Shown: positions 1 through 11,727, numbered from the stretch's first letter. The stretch is DNA of 64,000 bases from Spinellus fusiger (GCA_025094145.1 JALLLS010000043.1:62001-126000); one strand, 5' to 3'. Numbers and translations are program-made. Notes: generated by a model from the letters alone, not told the origin.

Positions 1-574
1 GCTTAAACTCTTTTATCTGCTCACGTACTTTATCCAAGTTGTTGGTACGTGTGAAGCCAAACAGATCCTCCTCATACACTTCTTCTTCATTCTGGGCCAA
101 TGAACTCACACAAGCACCCAATCCATGGATTTCCTATGTATATATCCTCAGTACAGCCATAACAACAAGCACTGTACCTCTTCTTTGCTTTGCTGATAGG
201 CATACTCACCTTGACAAGACCATCCAACCCCAAGGGATTCTACAAGGGCAATGTATTGGGTTTTGGCGTCCTCTCCTGGAATTCCCTTGGCGGATTGCCA
301 GGCATCCCACTTTGCTCTATTTACAAATTCAAACAGACCTGGTTTGGGTGTAGTGCAGTCGCCAACAATCACTTGTTTGAATAAGGCATAGAGCTACACT
401 TGACGTTGGTACATTTCTCTGGGTGTCTTTGTGTGTGTGTGTGTGGGTGTGTATGTGTATATATATCAGACTACCTGCCTTTAACTTGTTATCATTGGAC
501 ACTTTGATTCCTTCATGGGTGCTCATATAGATATAGGCTGACTCGAACCAATCATCAAGTTGTGTAGATGCCAT
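1..574 (-). CDS. Acyl-CoA-binding domain protein, ACBD6-like, 5' part only
   Basis: Acyl-CoA-binding protein that buffers and carries long-chain acyl-CoA esters in the cytosol. The ATG is at 574. Exon 1 (574-479) gives MASTQLDDWFESAYIYMSTH and ends in KLK. Exon 2 (393-210) continues LYALFKQVIVGDC, then PKPG and KWDAW, the core acyl-CoA-binding signature. Intron 1 fits best as a GC-AG intron (donor AAG/GCAGGT), because this keeps the frame and the family motif KLKLYALFKQ. The third exon, running off the left edge, encodes SSLAQNEEEVYEEDLFGFTR, which resembles the linker and start of an ankyrin repeat as in ACBD6-type proteins; this is inference. The third exon is out of frame by one base with exon 2, and an extra G in a GGG run near 136 would repair it. 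The 3' end lies outside the window. Confidence 0.8.
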
Positions 575-689
575 GGTGGAATGAAGAAAAACGGCAATCC
601 AGGAAAAGAAGGACACTCCGCTATACTCTTGACCATAAGCCACTGAGGGTTGCTTATGTTTGTTCTGCTATTGTTGACTGTAGCTGGTC

Positions 690-3600
690 TACACACCAGG
701 AGGTCTTTAGGATATAAAAGGAAATAGTCGAAATACAATTGTTTAGAAATGACATGGATTTGAAAAGGAGCAAAAATAAATTAAGATGTATTCATGTTAG
801 TTTTTAAATAAAGATTATTATGTAGATTTACCTGTAAATATCTGAATCCCGGAGGAAACCACTTTTAATGTGGCGATATATAATATGAATACGAATAAGA
901 ATATCTATTCTTATGTGACTGTATAGATACCCTTTGATGCATTCACATCTCTGTTCTAAACAATTCCGCAACTTTGGCAAGCGTGGATAGTGTTGAAATT
1001 CACTAATACCTCAGTGAGGATATTTGTGTTGCAAGTATGGCAGATCTTGAGAATAAAAAAAGAAAACAAAATAGAGTAACTGTTAAAAGAGCATTTTATA
1101 TTGAGTGAGAGGTCAATCATGCTTACCCTCGATGTAAAGAACTCATCGACATCAACCAGAAGAAGATCACCACTCTTTTGTCTCTTTTTCAATGATTGAT
1201 ATAATATTCTTGTCAAACCAACACGATGGCCTTTGAACTTGACAGCATCCTTTCCTTTCATTCCTGTGCCATAGGCAATGGCTGGCAGCTTGGTAGGAGC
1301 GTACCCCAATCATTTTAGGTGCCAATACCCCTTTTCAATAATAAAATAGTAGTAAGAATAATTAGTTCGAGATGTATTAATGTACTCTCTATGTATGTCG
1401 TATTACCCTTGCACTGGCACCTTCTTGCCTTTGTAATGGATTCACTGGGTTTATTATAGTAAAAAAATATACAATAGAAACTGACCAACATGTAAGACAT
1501 AATAAACATACACAAATACTTACCAGATCACAACTGTTGGTTTATATGCCAGACAAAAACAAACAAGTTAAAGAGGGTAGAAGTTATGAAGAACAACAGA
1601 CAGTGTGTTTGACATGTATTAGTATCCGAACAGAAGAGAACAAAACTAAATTTCACAATTCATTTGCTTAATCAGAACTACCAAAGTAATGCAGACTACA
1701 ACAACATTTTAAAAAGAAAAGAATTCCTTAAAGAACAGTTGCCTAGTTACCCGTTGTGATCAACTCGTGTGTTGTGTCCCTGTTCATCTACCCTCTTTGA
1801 TTTCCCTAGACTAGCCTTTTTACTAATACTCTATTTTGTCTTCACTGCTAGAGACTCAAACATCTATACATTTATCTCTCTAATGGCCCTGTTGATAACT
1901 ACAGTGCCCTTTATTACAGAATAAAGGATATATTTTACAAAGTCACATAGTATAGATCTTGAGGCTACTTTTATATATTTTTAAGCTATAAGGATCAAAG
2001 CTATACGATAATAACACCTCTGTAAATTCAGAGATAGATTTCCTCCTCTCGTCCTATGTATGTTTCAAGGGAAGAGATAAACTTTATTTACAATGAAATC
2101 ACTTTATTGAGTTGTATGGCCTTGAAATACGGGACCAAGATTATAAACACTGTAGGATAGGACAGTTACCCCTCCCAGTCTGCTTGGATGTTCTATGAAA
2201 GCCATAGCTATTAATTGAGAATAGCAAAATAGTAAAATTCATAGTCAAATTCATAGTCAAAGAAAGAAATGCCAAACTAATATAAAAAGTGTAATTATCT
2301 ACATTCTTAATAAAATAGACTTGAATCCAAACAGCTTCCTAGAGTATAAACAAGATAGGCTTTAAGGACCTGAGCAACTGGCTGTTTCTTGTTCTCGACT
2401 TGTTTTCTTTCTGTATTCCCATAGGGTACTAATATTATTACAACCATTAGTTTGCCTTCTGTCACTCCATACCCTTCTCTTTTTTATCAATTTCCGTATG
2501 AGTAACCAGCCTTAAGAGGTCCTGTGTGTCTCTTGTCTCATAGCAACAGAATACTTTTGGGATATAAAGGGAAATATATGAACAATGAAATCATATTATT
2601 TCTTTGGTTGGTTAATGTGTTTGAAAAGAACCTTCTCACTGTCTATCTGTCTTGGTATTGACTATGGACTGTGTAATTAAACACTATAAAGTTGGATAAA
2701 AGGAAGAAGTAAACCTGACATTGCAACTCAATCACTGCATTTAATGTTTAACATGTGTTAACTATAAGCCCATATTATTTGCAACATAACACTGCTTAAG
2801 AAAAATGTATTATAAGACACACACATAATTAACTTTAGTGGTCATTGTCCAGAAAAGAGAACCAAACTCACTTATATTAAGAACATTGTATTCATTCATT
2901 GACTCAATATTCATAATCACTTCAGTAACTATCTTATTGTAACTGTTATTAACAATAGTACTTAATGATAACAGGGTATTGTTTCTAATACTGTCCTTTA
3001 GGTTCAAGGCAAATAGAGTGTGAATTGTTTGATCTGTGAATTTTGACTTGTGAATTGTATGAGTGAAGACTAAAATGTATACATTACCAGAATAGAGAAA
3101 GAAAGATTATTTGTTTTGATATTCTCCTATATTTGTTATTTCTCACACTAAACATACAACTTAACACCCAAGTACTCATCAAGATGAGCATAGCTGAACA
3201 AGGTAATATGCCATTATTAACAAAGAGAAACAATAGAAAGAAGTGATAGACACTACCAAAGGCTATTCTAGTGATAAAAAGGTAAGCAGTGTCTTCATCT
3301 GGGCTTGAGCTCAATGTATTCCACAAGGCACTCATTGTATTGTTATTAGGTAAGTAAAGGACTCCTTTCAAATCAGTCTCAGGTGGTCTTCTATACTGTC
3401 TAGGGTCTCTAGGGTATACTCCTGAGCATAGTTATCTATCTCCCAAGAATAAATTACAAGGCTTTTAGGTTGTGGATTCTATTGCTATGAAGGAATACGC
3501 CTAGAGCAGCAGTAGCTATAGTAATAGTATGTTATTAGCTACAGTATTACAATAAACAATTTTATTCATAAACAATATATTTTATTGATAATACAATTTG

Positions 3601-3757
3601 ATATTGAGGTATCCACAAAAGGAAAGAAAGATTTAGATACTTGCAAACCTTTGATTTTAAACACAGTTCCATAAAAGGCAGGATTTTTTTACGTAAAGGG
3701 GATAGCGTGTATCTGGTTAAAAGCCAGAAAATCCTCGGGTGTCTAGAGCAGACTGTG
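690..3757 (-). mobile_element. TIR-flanked DNA element carrying a TnpB/Fanzor-like ORF, copy 1 (family 1)
   Basis: Recognised by comparing three related copies in the window (also 22815-23108 and 42286-43178). On the minus strand it starts near 3757 with a sequence like GACACCCGAGGATTTTCTGG and ends at about 692 with the complement of CTACACACCAGGAGGTCTTT. These ends are imperfect inverted repeats of each other, and copy 2 shows them more clearly. The only recognisable protein is the RuvC/zinc-ribbon C-terminus of a TnpB/Fanzor-like protein at 909-1553. The rest (about 1600-3560) is AT-rich with short ORFs at 2810-3007, 3084-3371 and 3562-3774 that I do not recognise. No DDE transposase is visible, so the copy may be non-autonomous or decayed. 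Its downstream end sits 116 bp from the start codon of the acyl-CoA-binding gene. Confidence 0.6.
909..1553 (-). pseudogene. TnpB/Fanzor-like RuvC nuclease, C-terminal part, disrupted
   Basis: After a short exon encoding LAYKPTVVIW (ending near 1523) and an intron, the reading continues from about 1307 with APTKLPAIAYGTGMKGKDAV and reaches LLLVDVDEFFTSR. That is the RuvC-II glutamate motif of TnpB-family proteins (hydrophobic-D-E-Y/F-x-T-S). A putative intron follows (donor GTAAGC), then ICHTCN and ACQSCGIV, the two CxxC knuckles of the OrfB zinc ribbon. Directly behind comes NRDVNAS, the RuvC-III aspartate motif, separated by one TAG codon where a Trp is expected. The order E, CxxC, CxxC, NRDxNA is diagnostic of TnpB/Fanzor proteins, RNA-guided nucleases in the characterised members. 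The TAG could be a premature stop or the 3' end of an unrecognised intron (TTGTTTAG). The N-terminal region was not identified. Confidence 0.6.
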
Positions 3758-4894
3758 CTGATCTGAAATCTCACAGTTTGACTTTTTTTTCTGAATAAAG
3801 TGAGAGATTAGTCTCTTAATTTATATTGAAATAGATGTTTTAGTGATATTGAATACAGTAGAACACTGATGGCTGCTGATACACACAATAATATATAATA
3901 GTATAGGTGATGTTTCTATTTAATGTATTGGCATAGCTACATATATATATAAAAGAAGAAAGAGTTTGAACAAACCTTCAGATTAACTTGTCTTTCAGCA
4001 CATAACACTATAAACATACATTCATACATATGAACAGGTTTGTTCGAGTGATACTTCCATATCTAAACACAATTAGATGCAGTGTCCACCTTTTACATTA
4101 GTAGTACTTATTCAATAAGCATTGTCAATATAAGGGGAAATTTGTCTGTAGTATTCTCTTTCTCTATCTTACAGAGAAGTGTAAAAGATAGACTTGATCT
4201 GTGAAATGCTGATCTGTTTATTTAATCTTCTTACAAGTAAAGTGTTTTATACAAGCAGCTAGAATTGGAGAAGAGTCTGTTGATTAACGTTTTTAATTCT
4301 ATTGGAGCCACTCTTAAAGAGAGCTGCATTGAACATGTAAGATGTGTGAGATGGGTTGAGAAAAGAATCTCATTCCTGATAAATAGCCACAGACAGACAG
4401 ACAGACAGACATAATTGATTCTCCATTAATGAGTTCAGGTAAAGAACAGTAGAAGATGCACCGCCATAATAATATATTCCTTTGTCATAGAGTCATAAAG
4501 AGGCAATGTTTCTCTGCTTTAATCATTGAAAAAATTACACAGATAAGCATCTTCATCAGGTAGGAGGCACACTCCAATACCCAATAATTAAGATAGCCTA
4601 CATAAAATATAGCGAGATTAAAGTCTCGTAACAAACACTACCCCAGACATCCAAAGAGAAATAGTTCTGTATAGAACGTGTTTGCTTCTTTTCATTATCT
4701 ATCATATCGTTCTTATCTTCTGTGTGTTTATCTCATCTATCAACTGAATCTCCTCATAATAATTACTTGGCTAACAATGAATATGCTTCATAACTCCTCA
4801 GCTCTATGATGAGCCATAAAAGAAAGGCCGCCTCCATTGCTTCTCATGCTACCCAACATCTACTCCAAGAATCTGCCTACTCCTCCCTCCACGA
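3758..4894. other. AT-rich intergenic stretch, no gene seen
   Basis: No convincing coding signal on either strand. It contains a short (CAGA)n microsatellite at about 4391-4411. The stretch separates the Fanzor-type element from the first gene-dense block. Confidence 0.6.
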
Positions 4895-5300
4895 ATGCCT
4901 CCTACTTCACTACAGAACAAGGTATATTTCTTCTCTCCACCTGTATCTCTTTATCAGAATATCATTCTATGCCTTTACAATCACAACAGCTCCAAATAAG
5001 TTCATTGCAGTCTTCTTTTCTCTTCCTTGGACTCTGTTCAAGACACCCTCCCTTCCTCTTCTTCCTCTTTTTCTACGCTCATCACCATCTACTACCGCAC
5101 TCTACTATTTTATTTCTCAAATAAATCTCCAAAAAAAAGAACCATTATAACAATAGAAAAGTGCCAATTCAGTGTCCAGACAGAAAAGAGTACCTTCTCT
5201 TGTCTTTCACAACACTCTTGGTTACAACTACAAGCATACCATCTTCGAGACAGCGCTTACCCGATTTTCCGACTCAGCCATTCTGTCCAACCTATGTTAA
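4895..5300 (+). CDS. Possible small two-exon gene, unknown product
   Basis: A tentative model: exon 1 at 4895-4921 (MPPTSLQNK) with donor AAG/GTATAT, an intron of about 235 nt, and exon 2 at 5157-5300 after the acceptor CAATAG. Exon 2 reads KSANSVSRQKRVPSLVFHNT and ends DSAILSNLC before TAA. The two exons join in phase and give 56 residues, basic in the middle. I recognise no domain. The intron is longer than most here and the upstream exon could be extended or chosen differently, for example from the ATG at 4807. It may also be chance. Confidence 0.25.
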
Positions 5301-5755
5301 GTTGACACTCCGCCACTCATTCTGTATCAATCAAGATCTATAGTTTGACTTGTAGTTCTTGTAGTGTAAGCACTGTGGTGGAATAGAATCTAATGACTGG
5401 TTTTGTAAGGCTGTTGTGTACAATTGTATTATTATGGGTTACCTTTTATGTAAATTACTATAAAGGTAAAAAAGTAAATATAAATAAAGAGGATACATGC
5501 ATAAGCACACGTGGGCCTTAGCAGTCCTTTGATAGACTCACTCCTTAAGCATGAATAGATGTGCTTCATTACTGCCCTAGCTGCACTATAAAAAGAAATT
5601 CTCCCAAGACAACAGGATAAGCTTATGTGAGGCGCTCTATTCTTTTTTTTTTTTTTATAGATAAATTCTGTCTGGTCCTAGAATGTGACTGCTTTAAAGT
5701 GAAACGATTGTTTGTAGTTGTGTGGGTTTTTTTCCGCTTGTTCTCCTAGTAAACA

Positions 5756-6440
5756 ATGTCTGGTAATAAAATGTCTTAGCGTGTATAAGAAGAGTACTGT
5801 GTTGGCTAAACAGCTATCCTAGACTGGGATTCTACTACTGTGATTCGTAAGCGTGCTGATAAGGCCAAGGTAGCCAGGACAGAGGCTGAAATCAATGCTG
5901 CAAGAAGAGTAAGTAGAGGGCTGTTATTTCAGCAGAGAAGACTGACAGGTGCCCCCCTCCTCTTTTTTTCTATTTTCTATTTTTTTCTATGGGATTAGGT
6001 GGGTGCTGCTGTTTCAACAGAGAAGAAGAGTAAGTTGGTTCTTTCTATTCATGTAGAGTACTGACAGGAACAGCTCTTACCAACGCCAGTCACGCCAATA
6101 CCAACCACCAACGTATTGCCAAGTTGGACCGTGACGATAACGTCGCTCCTCCACCCAAAGTAGACGTGTCCGTTGGAAAAGCCCTTCAGAAGGGACGTCA
6201 GGAGAAGGGCATTACACAGAAGGATTTGGCTCAGTTGATCAATGAGAAGCCTCAAGTGGTAATAGACAGCAGTGGTGAGTCATAACCCACTCTTACACTC
6301 TTTATTGCTAGGTCAACGAATATGAGTCAGGAAAGGCCATCCCTAACCAGAACATCCTTGGTAAAATGGAGAGAGCTCTTGGTATTAAGCTGAGAGGAAA
6401 GAACATTGGAGAACCTCTTACTTTTGGCAGCAAGAAATGA
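5756..6440 (+). CDS. MBF1: Multiprotein bridging factor 1 (transcriptional coactivator)
   Basis: Conserved coactivator that bridges a bZIP-type activator and TATA-binding protein; in yeast it also helps keep the reading frame on collided ribosomes. Five exons join in frame: 5756-5762, 5823-5908, 5999-6029, 6068-6258 and 6312-6440, giving 147 aa (yeast Mbf1 is about 151). Exon 1 is only 7 nt (ATG TCT G), and the join yields [20 protein letters not shown], the usual start. The N-terminal MBF1 domain (to about residue 70) is followed by a Cro/C1-type helix-turn-helix with the hallmark [20 protein letters not shown] and [11 protein letters not shown], ending in LGIKLRG. All splice sites are GT-AG. 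Expected in cytosol and nucleus. Confidence 0.95.
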
Positions 6441-6504
6441 TAGAACAAGTCCTTATATAAGTCCCCTCCTCTTTTATAGCCCTCTTTTCCACTGAATAAA
6501 CATA

Positions 6505-6632
6505 CAAAAAGCATAACAGCAGTATAGTAACAATATAGTAACAGTATAGTAACAGTATAGCAACAGTATAGTAATAGTATGGCAACAGTATAGTAATAGT
6601 ATAGCAACAGTATAGCAACAGTATAGCAATAG
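6505..6632. repeat. Minisatellite of TATAGTAACAG/TATAGCAACAG units
   Basis: About eleven tandem units of 11-12 nt (variants of CAGTATAGTAA) directly behind MBF1. All minus-strand ORFs here are simply the translated repeat (CYTVTILLLYCYYT-like) and are not genes. Confidence 0.9.
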
Positions 6633-6969
6633 CAGAAATAAAAGCAAAGGTCCTATTGATTCTCGATAAAACGCGTCCTTGTCTATTGCCATAGCAACAC
6701 ATAGATTCAATAGGTAATACAGTCACCCACGTGTCGACGCGCCCAGAGAAGGGAGTTACGTTTCTAATTCTATCTTATACCGGGCGTCTCTTCCTTTCTA
6801 AAAATAGACACTGCTCATTTTCTGTTCCAAAAAAAATGGCCGCTAAATTTGTGCTTCAAAGGCGATCTTTCCATGCTTTTATTTGGAAGCCAGCACGGTC
6901 TAATAAATTGAACGTGAAGTCTGCTTGAGGAAACTACTTTTTTTCCTTCTTCTTCTCTTTTCTATTCTC

Positions 6970-8598
6970 ATGGTTGTCGTTAAAAACATCTGCTGCATTG
7001 GTGCTGGTTATGTCGGTAAGTCTTATTCTTTCACCAGAATAAAAAAAAAGGAAAGAAAAAAGAGTAACACGTTTATGCAGGTGGTCCTACTTGTGCTGTC
7101 ATTGCCTACAAGTGCCATGATATCAAGGTGACCATTGTTGACATCAACCCTGAGCGTATTGCTGCCTGGAATTCGGATACATTGCCCATCTATGAGCCAG
7201 GATTGGATGAGATTGTATTTGAACGCAGAGGAAAGAACCTGTTCTTCTCTACTGATGTGGATGGCACTATTCTCGAAGCCGATCTTATCTTTGTATCTGT
7301 CAATACTCCTACCAAGAAGGCTGGTTTGGGTGCTGGTATGGCAGCAGATCTTGCGTAAGTGTTCTTTTTCTTTTCTATAGCCTATCAGAAGGTGTTACTA
7401 ATCAATGTCTCTCCTAGTTATGTCGAAAGCGCCACTCGTCGCATTGCTGAAATCGCACAGAGCCCCAAGATCGTTGTCGAGAAATCAACTGTCCCTTGTC
7501 GCACTGCTCAAAGCATGCGTACTATTCTCGAGGCCAACTCCACCAATGAGATTCACTTTGATATTCTCTCTAACCCCGAGTTTTTGGCTGAAGGCACTGC
7601 CATAAAAGATCTTCTGAACCCTGACCGTGTGTTGATTGGTGCTCTCCAGACCACAGAAGGACTTGCTGCTCAGGAAGCTCTTGTCAATGTCTACACTCAC
7701 TGGGTTCCTAGAGAGCGCGTCATTACCACCAACTTGTGGTCTTCTGAACTCTCCAAGTTGGTAAGTCCAGTTCCAATAGAAAAAGAAAAGGAGAAAGAAA
7801 AGAAAGAAAAGAAAAGCATGTCTCATACCATGGGGTTATTAGGCTGCCAATGCCATGTTGGCCCAACGTATTTCTTCCATCAACGCCCTGTCTGCTATCT
7901 GTGAGGCCACTGGTGCTGATGTCGATGAAGTTGCTTATGCTTGTGGCTGTGATAGCCGTCTTGGCCCCAAGTTCCTCAAGGCCTCGGTTGGCTTCGGAGG
8001 TTCTTGTTTCCAAAAGGACATTCTCAACCTTGTGTACTTGTCACAACAGCTCAATTTGCCCGAGGTTGCTGACTACTGGAAGCAGGTGGTGACAATGAAT
8101 GAGTACCAGAAAAAGAGATTTGTACGCACTATCATCTCTACCCTCTTCAATACCATCACCAACAAGAAGATTGCTGTGCTTGGTTTTGCTTTTAAAAAAG
8201 ATACCGGAGACACCCGTGAATCTGCTGCCATTACACTCGTAAAGGACTTTATTGATGAGCGTGCCCAGGTTGCCATTTATGATCCCAAAGTGTCTACTCA
8301 ACAGATCTTTATGGATTTGGCTGAGCCCGGTGTTGTTGATAACCGCAAAGACATTGAAAAGTACATTACCATCTGCTCAAGTGCCTATGAGGCAGCTCAG
8401 GATGCTGATGCTGTTGTGATTGTCACTGAGTGGGATGAGTTCCGTGACGACCAGCTCGACTATGAGCGTATTTTCAAGGGAATGCACAAGCCTGCCTTTT
8501 TGTTTGATGGTCGTCTTTTGATCAATGCTGCTAAGCTCCGTGCTATTGGCTTCAAGGTGAATGTAATCGGCAAGAATGAGTTGGCTGGTACTGCTTAA
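6970..8598 (+). CDS. UDP-glucose 6-dehydrogenase
   Basis: Oxidises UDP-glucose to UDP-glucuronate with two NAD+. In Mucoromycota this precursor feeds the glucuronic-acid polymers of the wall (established for the group). Four exons join in frame: 6970-7015, 7081-7354, 7418-7760 and 7843-8598, giving 472 aa, close to the family length. The start [20 protein letters not shown] carries the Rossmann GxGxxG and VGGPT motif. The catalytic cysteine lies in [11 protein letters not shown], with [11 protein letters not shown] just before it. The substrate-binding region [15 protein letters not shown] and the C-terminal half [14 protein letters not shown] are typical. It is convergent with the phosphatase gene that ends at 9012. 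Confidence 0.97.
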
Positions 8599-9011
8599 GT
8601 CCATTGTACGTTGTAGAATTCACTGTTTTATCACTATTTTCCCCCCTTTTTTTCCTTCTTCATCTGCCATGTTTTGATCCTCCTACTGTCTCTTTTCATA
8701 CTATAAAAATCATTTGACTCGCTTACAAAGTGTGATAGCAGAAGAAGTGTGTGGTGGTGGCGTTGAGTTTAATCAGCTTTAGGTTTATATTCCTCATAGC
8801 ATAGTCTATAGCATAGTCTATAAGTATAAATCATTATAAATTATAATCCATTTGAGATCACAAAAAAGAGTGTCCATCTCCTTGGGTGTGCCAACAAAAC
8901 ACATTTTTATTGGTCAGTGTTCCAAGGAGTCATAAAGTAAGTTCTATTCATACTCATAATAAAAGAAAATGAAAAAGAAAAAAAAAAGGGATTGCATCAC
9001 AACAACACCTT
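8599..9011. other. Shared 3' region of two convergent genes
   Basis: A 413-bp space between the stop of UDP-glucose dehydrogenase and the stop of the phosphatase on the other strand. It holds a T-rich run after 8640 and an A-rich run near 8960-8990, probably both 3' UTRs. No gene seen. Confidence 0.7.
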
Positions 9012-10917
9012 CTATCCGGAAGAATGAGGAAACAAAAGCTGAAAAACAAAAGGGAGAGGATACACAGCAAGGAATCCAATGCCTATAACAAAGTTAGAAC
9101 ACTGCTAAATAGACTCTTCTTGTTCTTCTTACCAGCATACACAATTAGTTTGGTAACAATATCCACATCATATCGCATGGGGACCTCTTCCTGTGGGCTC
9201 TTTTGGTGACGGTACTTAAGCTCTGTCTTTCTTCGTTCAGACTCAATAGACAGTTCCTGACCCACCCGGTCAGATTCTTCTATGGAAGTTGCAAGTCCCT
9301 TCAAATCAAGCACAGAGGGGATGGGATCAATGCTTTCCTTGTTAAGATCCTTGTAATACCTATAGACAGCATTAATTCTCCCCATGGAGCACAGAGCACA
9401 GAGCACAGAGCATAGAATAGAGAAAGAGATCAACTCAACTTACTTTGCACCCATCTCAAATTTACGATGGGGAAGATTAAGTGCTCTGTAAATAGGAGGA
9501 AGTACCTGATAACTTGCTTTCTTAATAACAATACGCCATAAGAATAAAACAGCAACCCCCAGCACTGTCTTTGTTAGTACAACAAGAATCACAGTAAGAT
9601 TCAGCTGGTAGGTAGTTGCTGAGCTAAGCCCCAGAACACAGGTAGCAGACTGTTGGCATAACCAACTGCCAGGAAGAAGCCCCATGAGTACACCCATAAA
9701 ACACACACTAAAACGTGTCATTATTTGTTAGGATAGTTATGACTTGCCTGTCTTCGAAGCACGGACATCGCTCAACAGGATCAGGACTGTAAACATCAGA
9801 ACAGGTCTCGTTCTTATCTTCTTTACTTACTGAAGACTCACTAAGCTAATGCACAAAGGAATAGCAAGTAATACTAAACAAGCATATCAACACTATGATG
9901 AACATTCTCTGCCGCTGTGTTCCTAAAGCTATTAGCTAACAAACATACCCCAATAGCTATCTTGTGTAAATAGCATGTTAAATTCAAATCGAAATGTCCA
10001 CTGAATCCAATATAGCAGATAGGCCAATAGACCCCCTCCTATCACATCTTCAGGATTGTATTTAGAATCAAGTTTAGAATCTATTCAATCTATCCAGTCT
10101 GTCTCATCTGCCTTATCTATCTCTACCTAGACTCTACCTGTAAGGCTGTGCATACCACAGTACAGTCTACCAAACACAACGCTTACAACATACACACCAC
10201 AACTCACAAGACAAACAAGGCGGGCAGTGGAGTCAGGTAGAAACTGTTCACAAGCAGCAGCAGCCATGTACAGACCCACAGAAACAGAGTTGGTAGTGTG
10301 GGTAGAAGGAAAGCCATACTCTAAGGCCACACCTGTCGACATGGTGAGTCTGTGGAGAGGAGGGGACAGTGGTCGTGGCAGACATAGTAGATCCTAACCA
10401 ACATTATTTATACACATAACATGAATTAGTACCATCACCATCTATCCAATGACTGTACCTTGAAGAAGCCTGACCAAAACACACCTGCAGCCGTAAGACA
10501 AGCAATACTATTTACTTGGATCAGTCACCTCTCTTTCTTTTATAGATACTGGTGTCTCTGTGACTTACTTTCTGCCTAGCTCTGCATTAGCAAACCAGAT
10601 TAGAAGAGGAAGAAATATCATAAAGAATGTATGTGTGCCAAGATTCGCTGTCCATAAGAAATAGGCATCCCAGAAGGGTGTCCGGCTGGAGTGCTTTTTT
10701 TTTTTTCATTAGTCTCTCAAGGTCATAACTAATATCTATCTATAGCTCCATCTATTTTATTTTATTTTATTTTATGTATCTACACAAAGGTTACCTGTAA
10801 ACTGGCCAGGTAAGGAGTTTCTTGGTGAATAAGAGGCACAAGCACCTGCCGTAACTTGGCTCTTGCTGGATGAAATGCTTTTTCATATACTCTACTGTTC
10901 AAAGTACCCGCATCCAT
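9012..10917 (-). CDS. Sphingoid long-chain-base 1-phosphate phosphatase (Lcb3/Ysr3-like)
   Basis: PAP2-superfamily membrane phosphatase of the ER that dephosphorylates sphingoid base 1-phosphates, linking sphingolipid turnover to de novo synthesis. Exons (minus strand): 10917-10795, 10693-10569, 10507-10459, 10393-10138, 10047-9949, then about 9920-9840, about 9799-9753, 9708-9444, about 9362-9133 and 9082-9012. The phosphatase signature is complete: KDLLCLPRP (K-x6-RP), FPSTHTTNS (PSxH) and GRLYCGMHSLTGDVIGG (SR/GR-x5-H-x3-D). ANLGTHTFFMIF and CPCFEDSVCFMGV match the family, as does the end MRYDVDIVTKLIVYAG. Several hydrophobic helices are visible. The intron after CPCFED starts with GCAAGT, a GC-AG intron. 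The joint between exons 6 and 7 is not clean: an in-frame TAG follows GTG CAT, so one exon edge or one base is uncertain there. Confidence 0.88.
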
Positions 10918-11727
10918 TGTATTTATGTTGGTACTGCTTTTTCTTGTCTTGTGAGGTACCACTGGACTGAGTAGAATCAAATAAGTAGAAGAAGAGTAGA
11001 TAGGAAACAAAAAAAAAGAAAAGAAGCAACGCAAAACAAAACAAAACAAAAAACTCAAGGCAAGGTGCCAAGGAAGAAAAACAGAAGAAAAGAAACGGAG
11101 TTTCTACCTGTTTATCTACTGTGTTTCCCTTTTCTTCTGCTGTAGTAAAGGTGAGTTGTGAGGAAATATGCATAATGACCGTGCATAATGGCTGTGCATA
11201 ATGGCTGTTAAAGAATACGGTTTGTTTATTATCTAAAATAGTAAAAGCCAGTGTTCCTTATAAAACACATCCTCTTTCTCTCTAGTGAGTTGGGGTTAAC
11301 AGCGGTCGTTCTCTTATGAGCAAGTGGTGATGACTACATATACGATAGGGCCTTGGTGAGAAACTAGACAGAAGCCAATACTTTGGACATATAGAATAGA
11401 AATCCCAGGGTTATCTATACTTCTCCCAAGATGGATTTAGTTTCTAGCACTTGATAAAGAAAGAAAGAAAAGGAAGGATCACACTCTTGTATGTCTTTTC
11501 TCAATGGGATCATCAGGAATTAAAAAGTCAAACTCGACTGTGGAAGAGTAGAAGGAGGAGGATTAATTGTAGTGATCTTATTAGTAGAATTCATTAGAGT
11601 AACACTTTAGTGAAGAGATGGAAAGAAAGAAGCTGGGTCTTATGAATTTTCTATTTTCTTATTATAACACTACTTTTTGTTTTGTTTTTATAGTGTATGT
11701 GCTATTTAACACTGTAAACTTCTTTTA
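10918..11727. other. Intergenic, no gene seen
   Basis: Upstream region of the phosphatase gene. It contains A-rich blocks (about 11007-11050) and a short direct repeat of ATAATGGCTGTGC-like units near 11175-11205. Overlapping ORFs on the minus strand are low-complexity and unconvincing. Confidence 0.6.

Noticed and set aside
6308..6726. Three long overlapping minus-strand ORFs rich in Cys, Tyr and Leu
   Set aside because: They translate the TATAGTAACAG minisatellite and the antisense of the last MBF1 exon.
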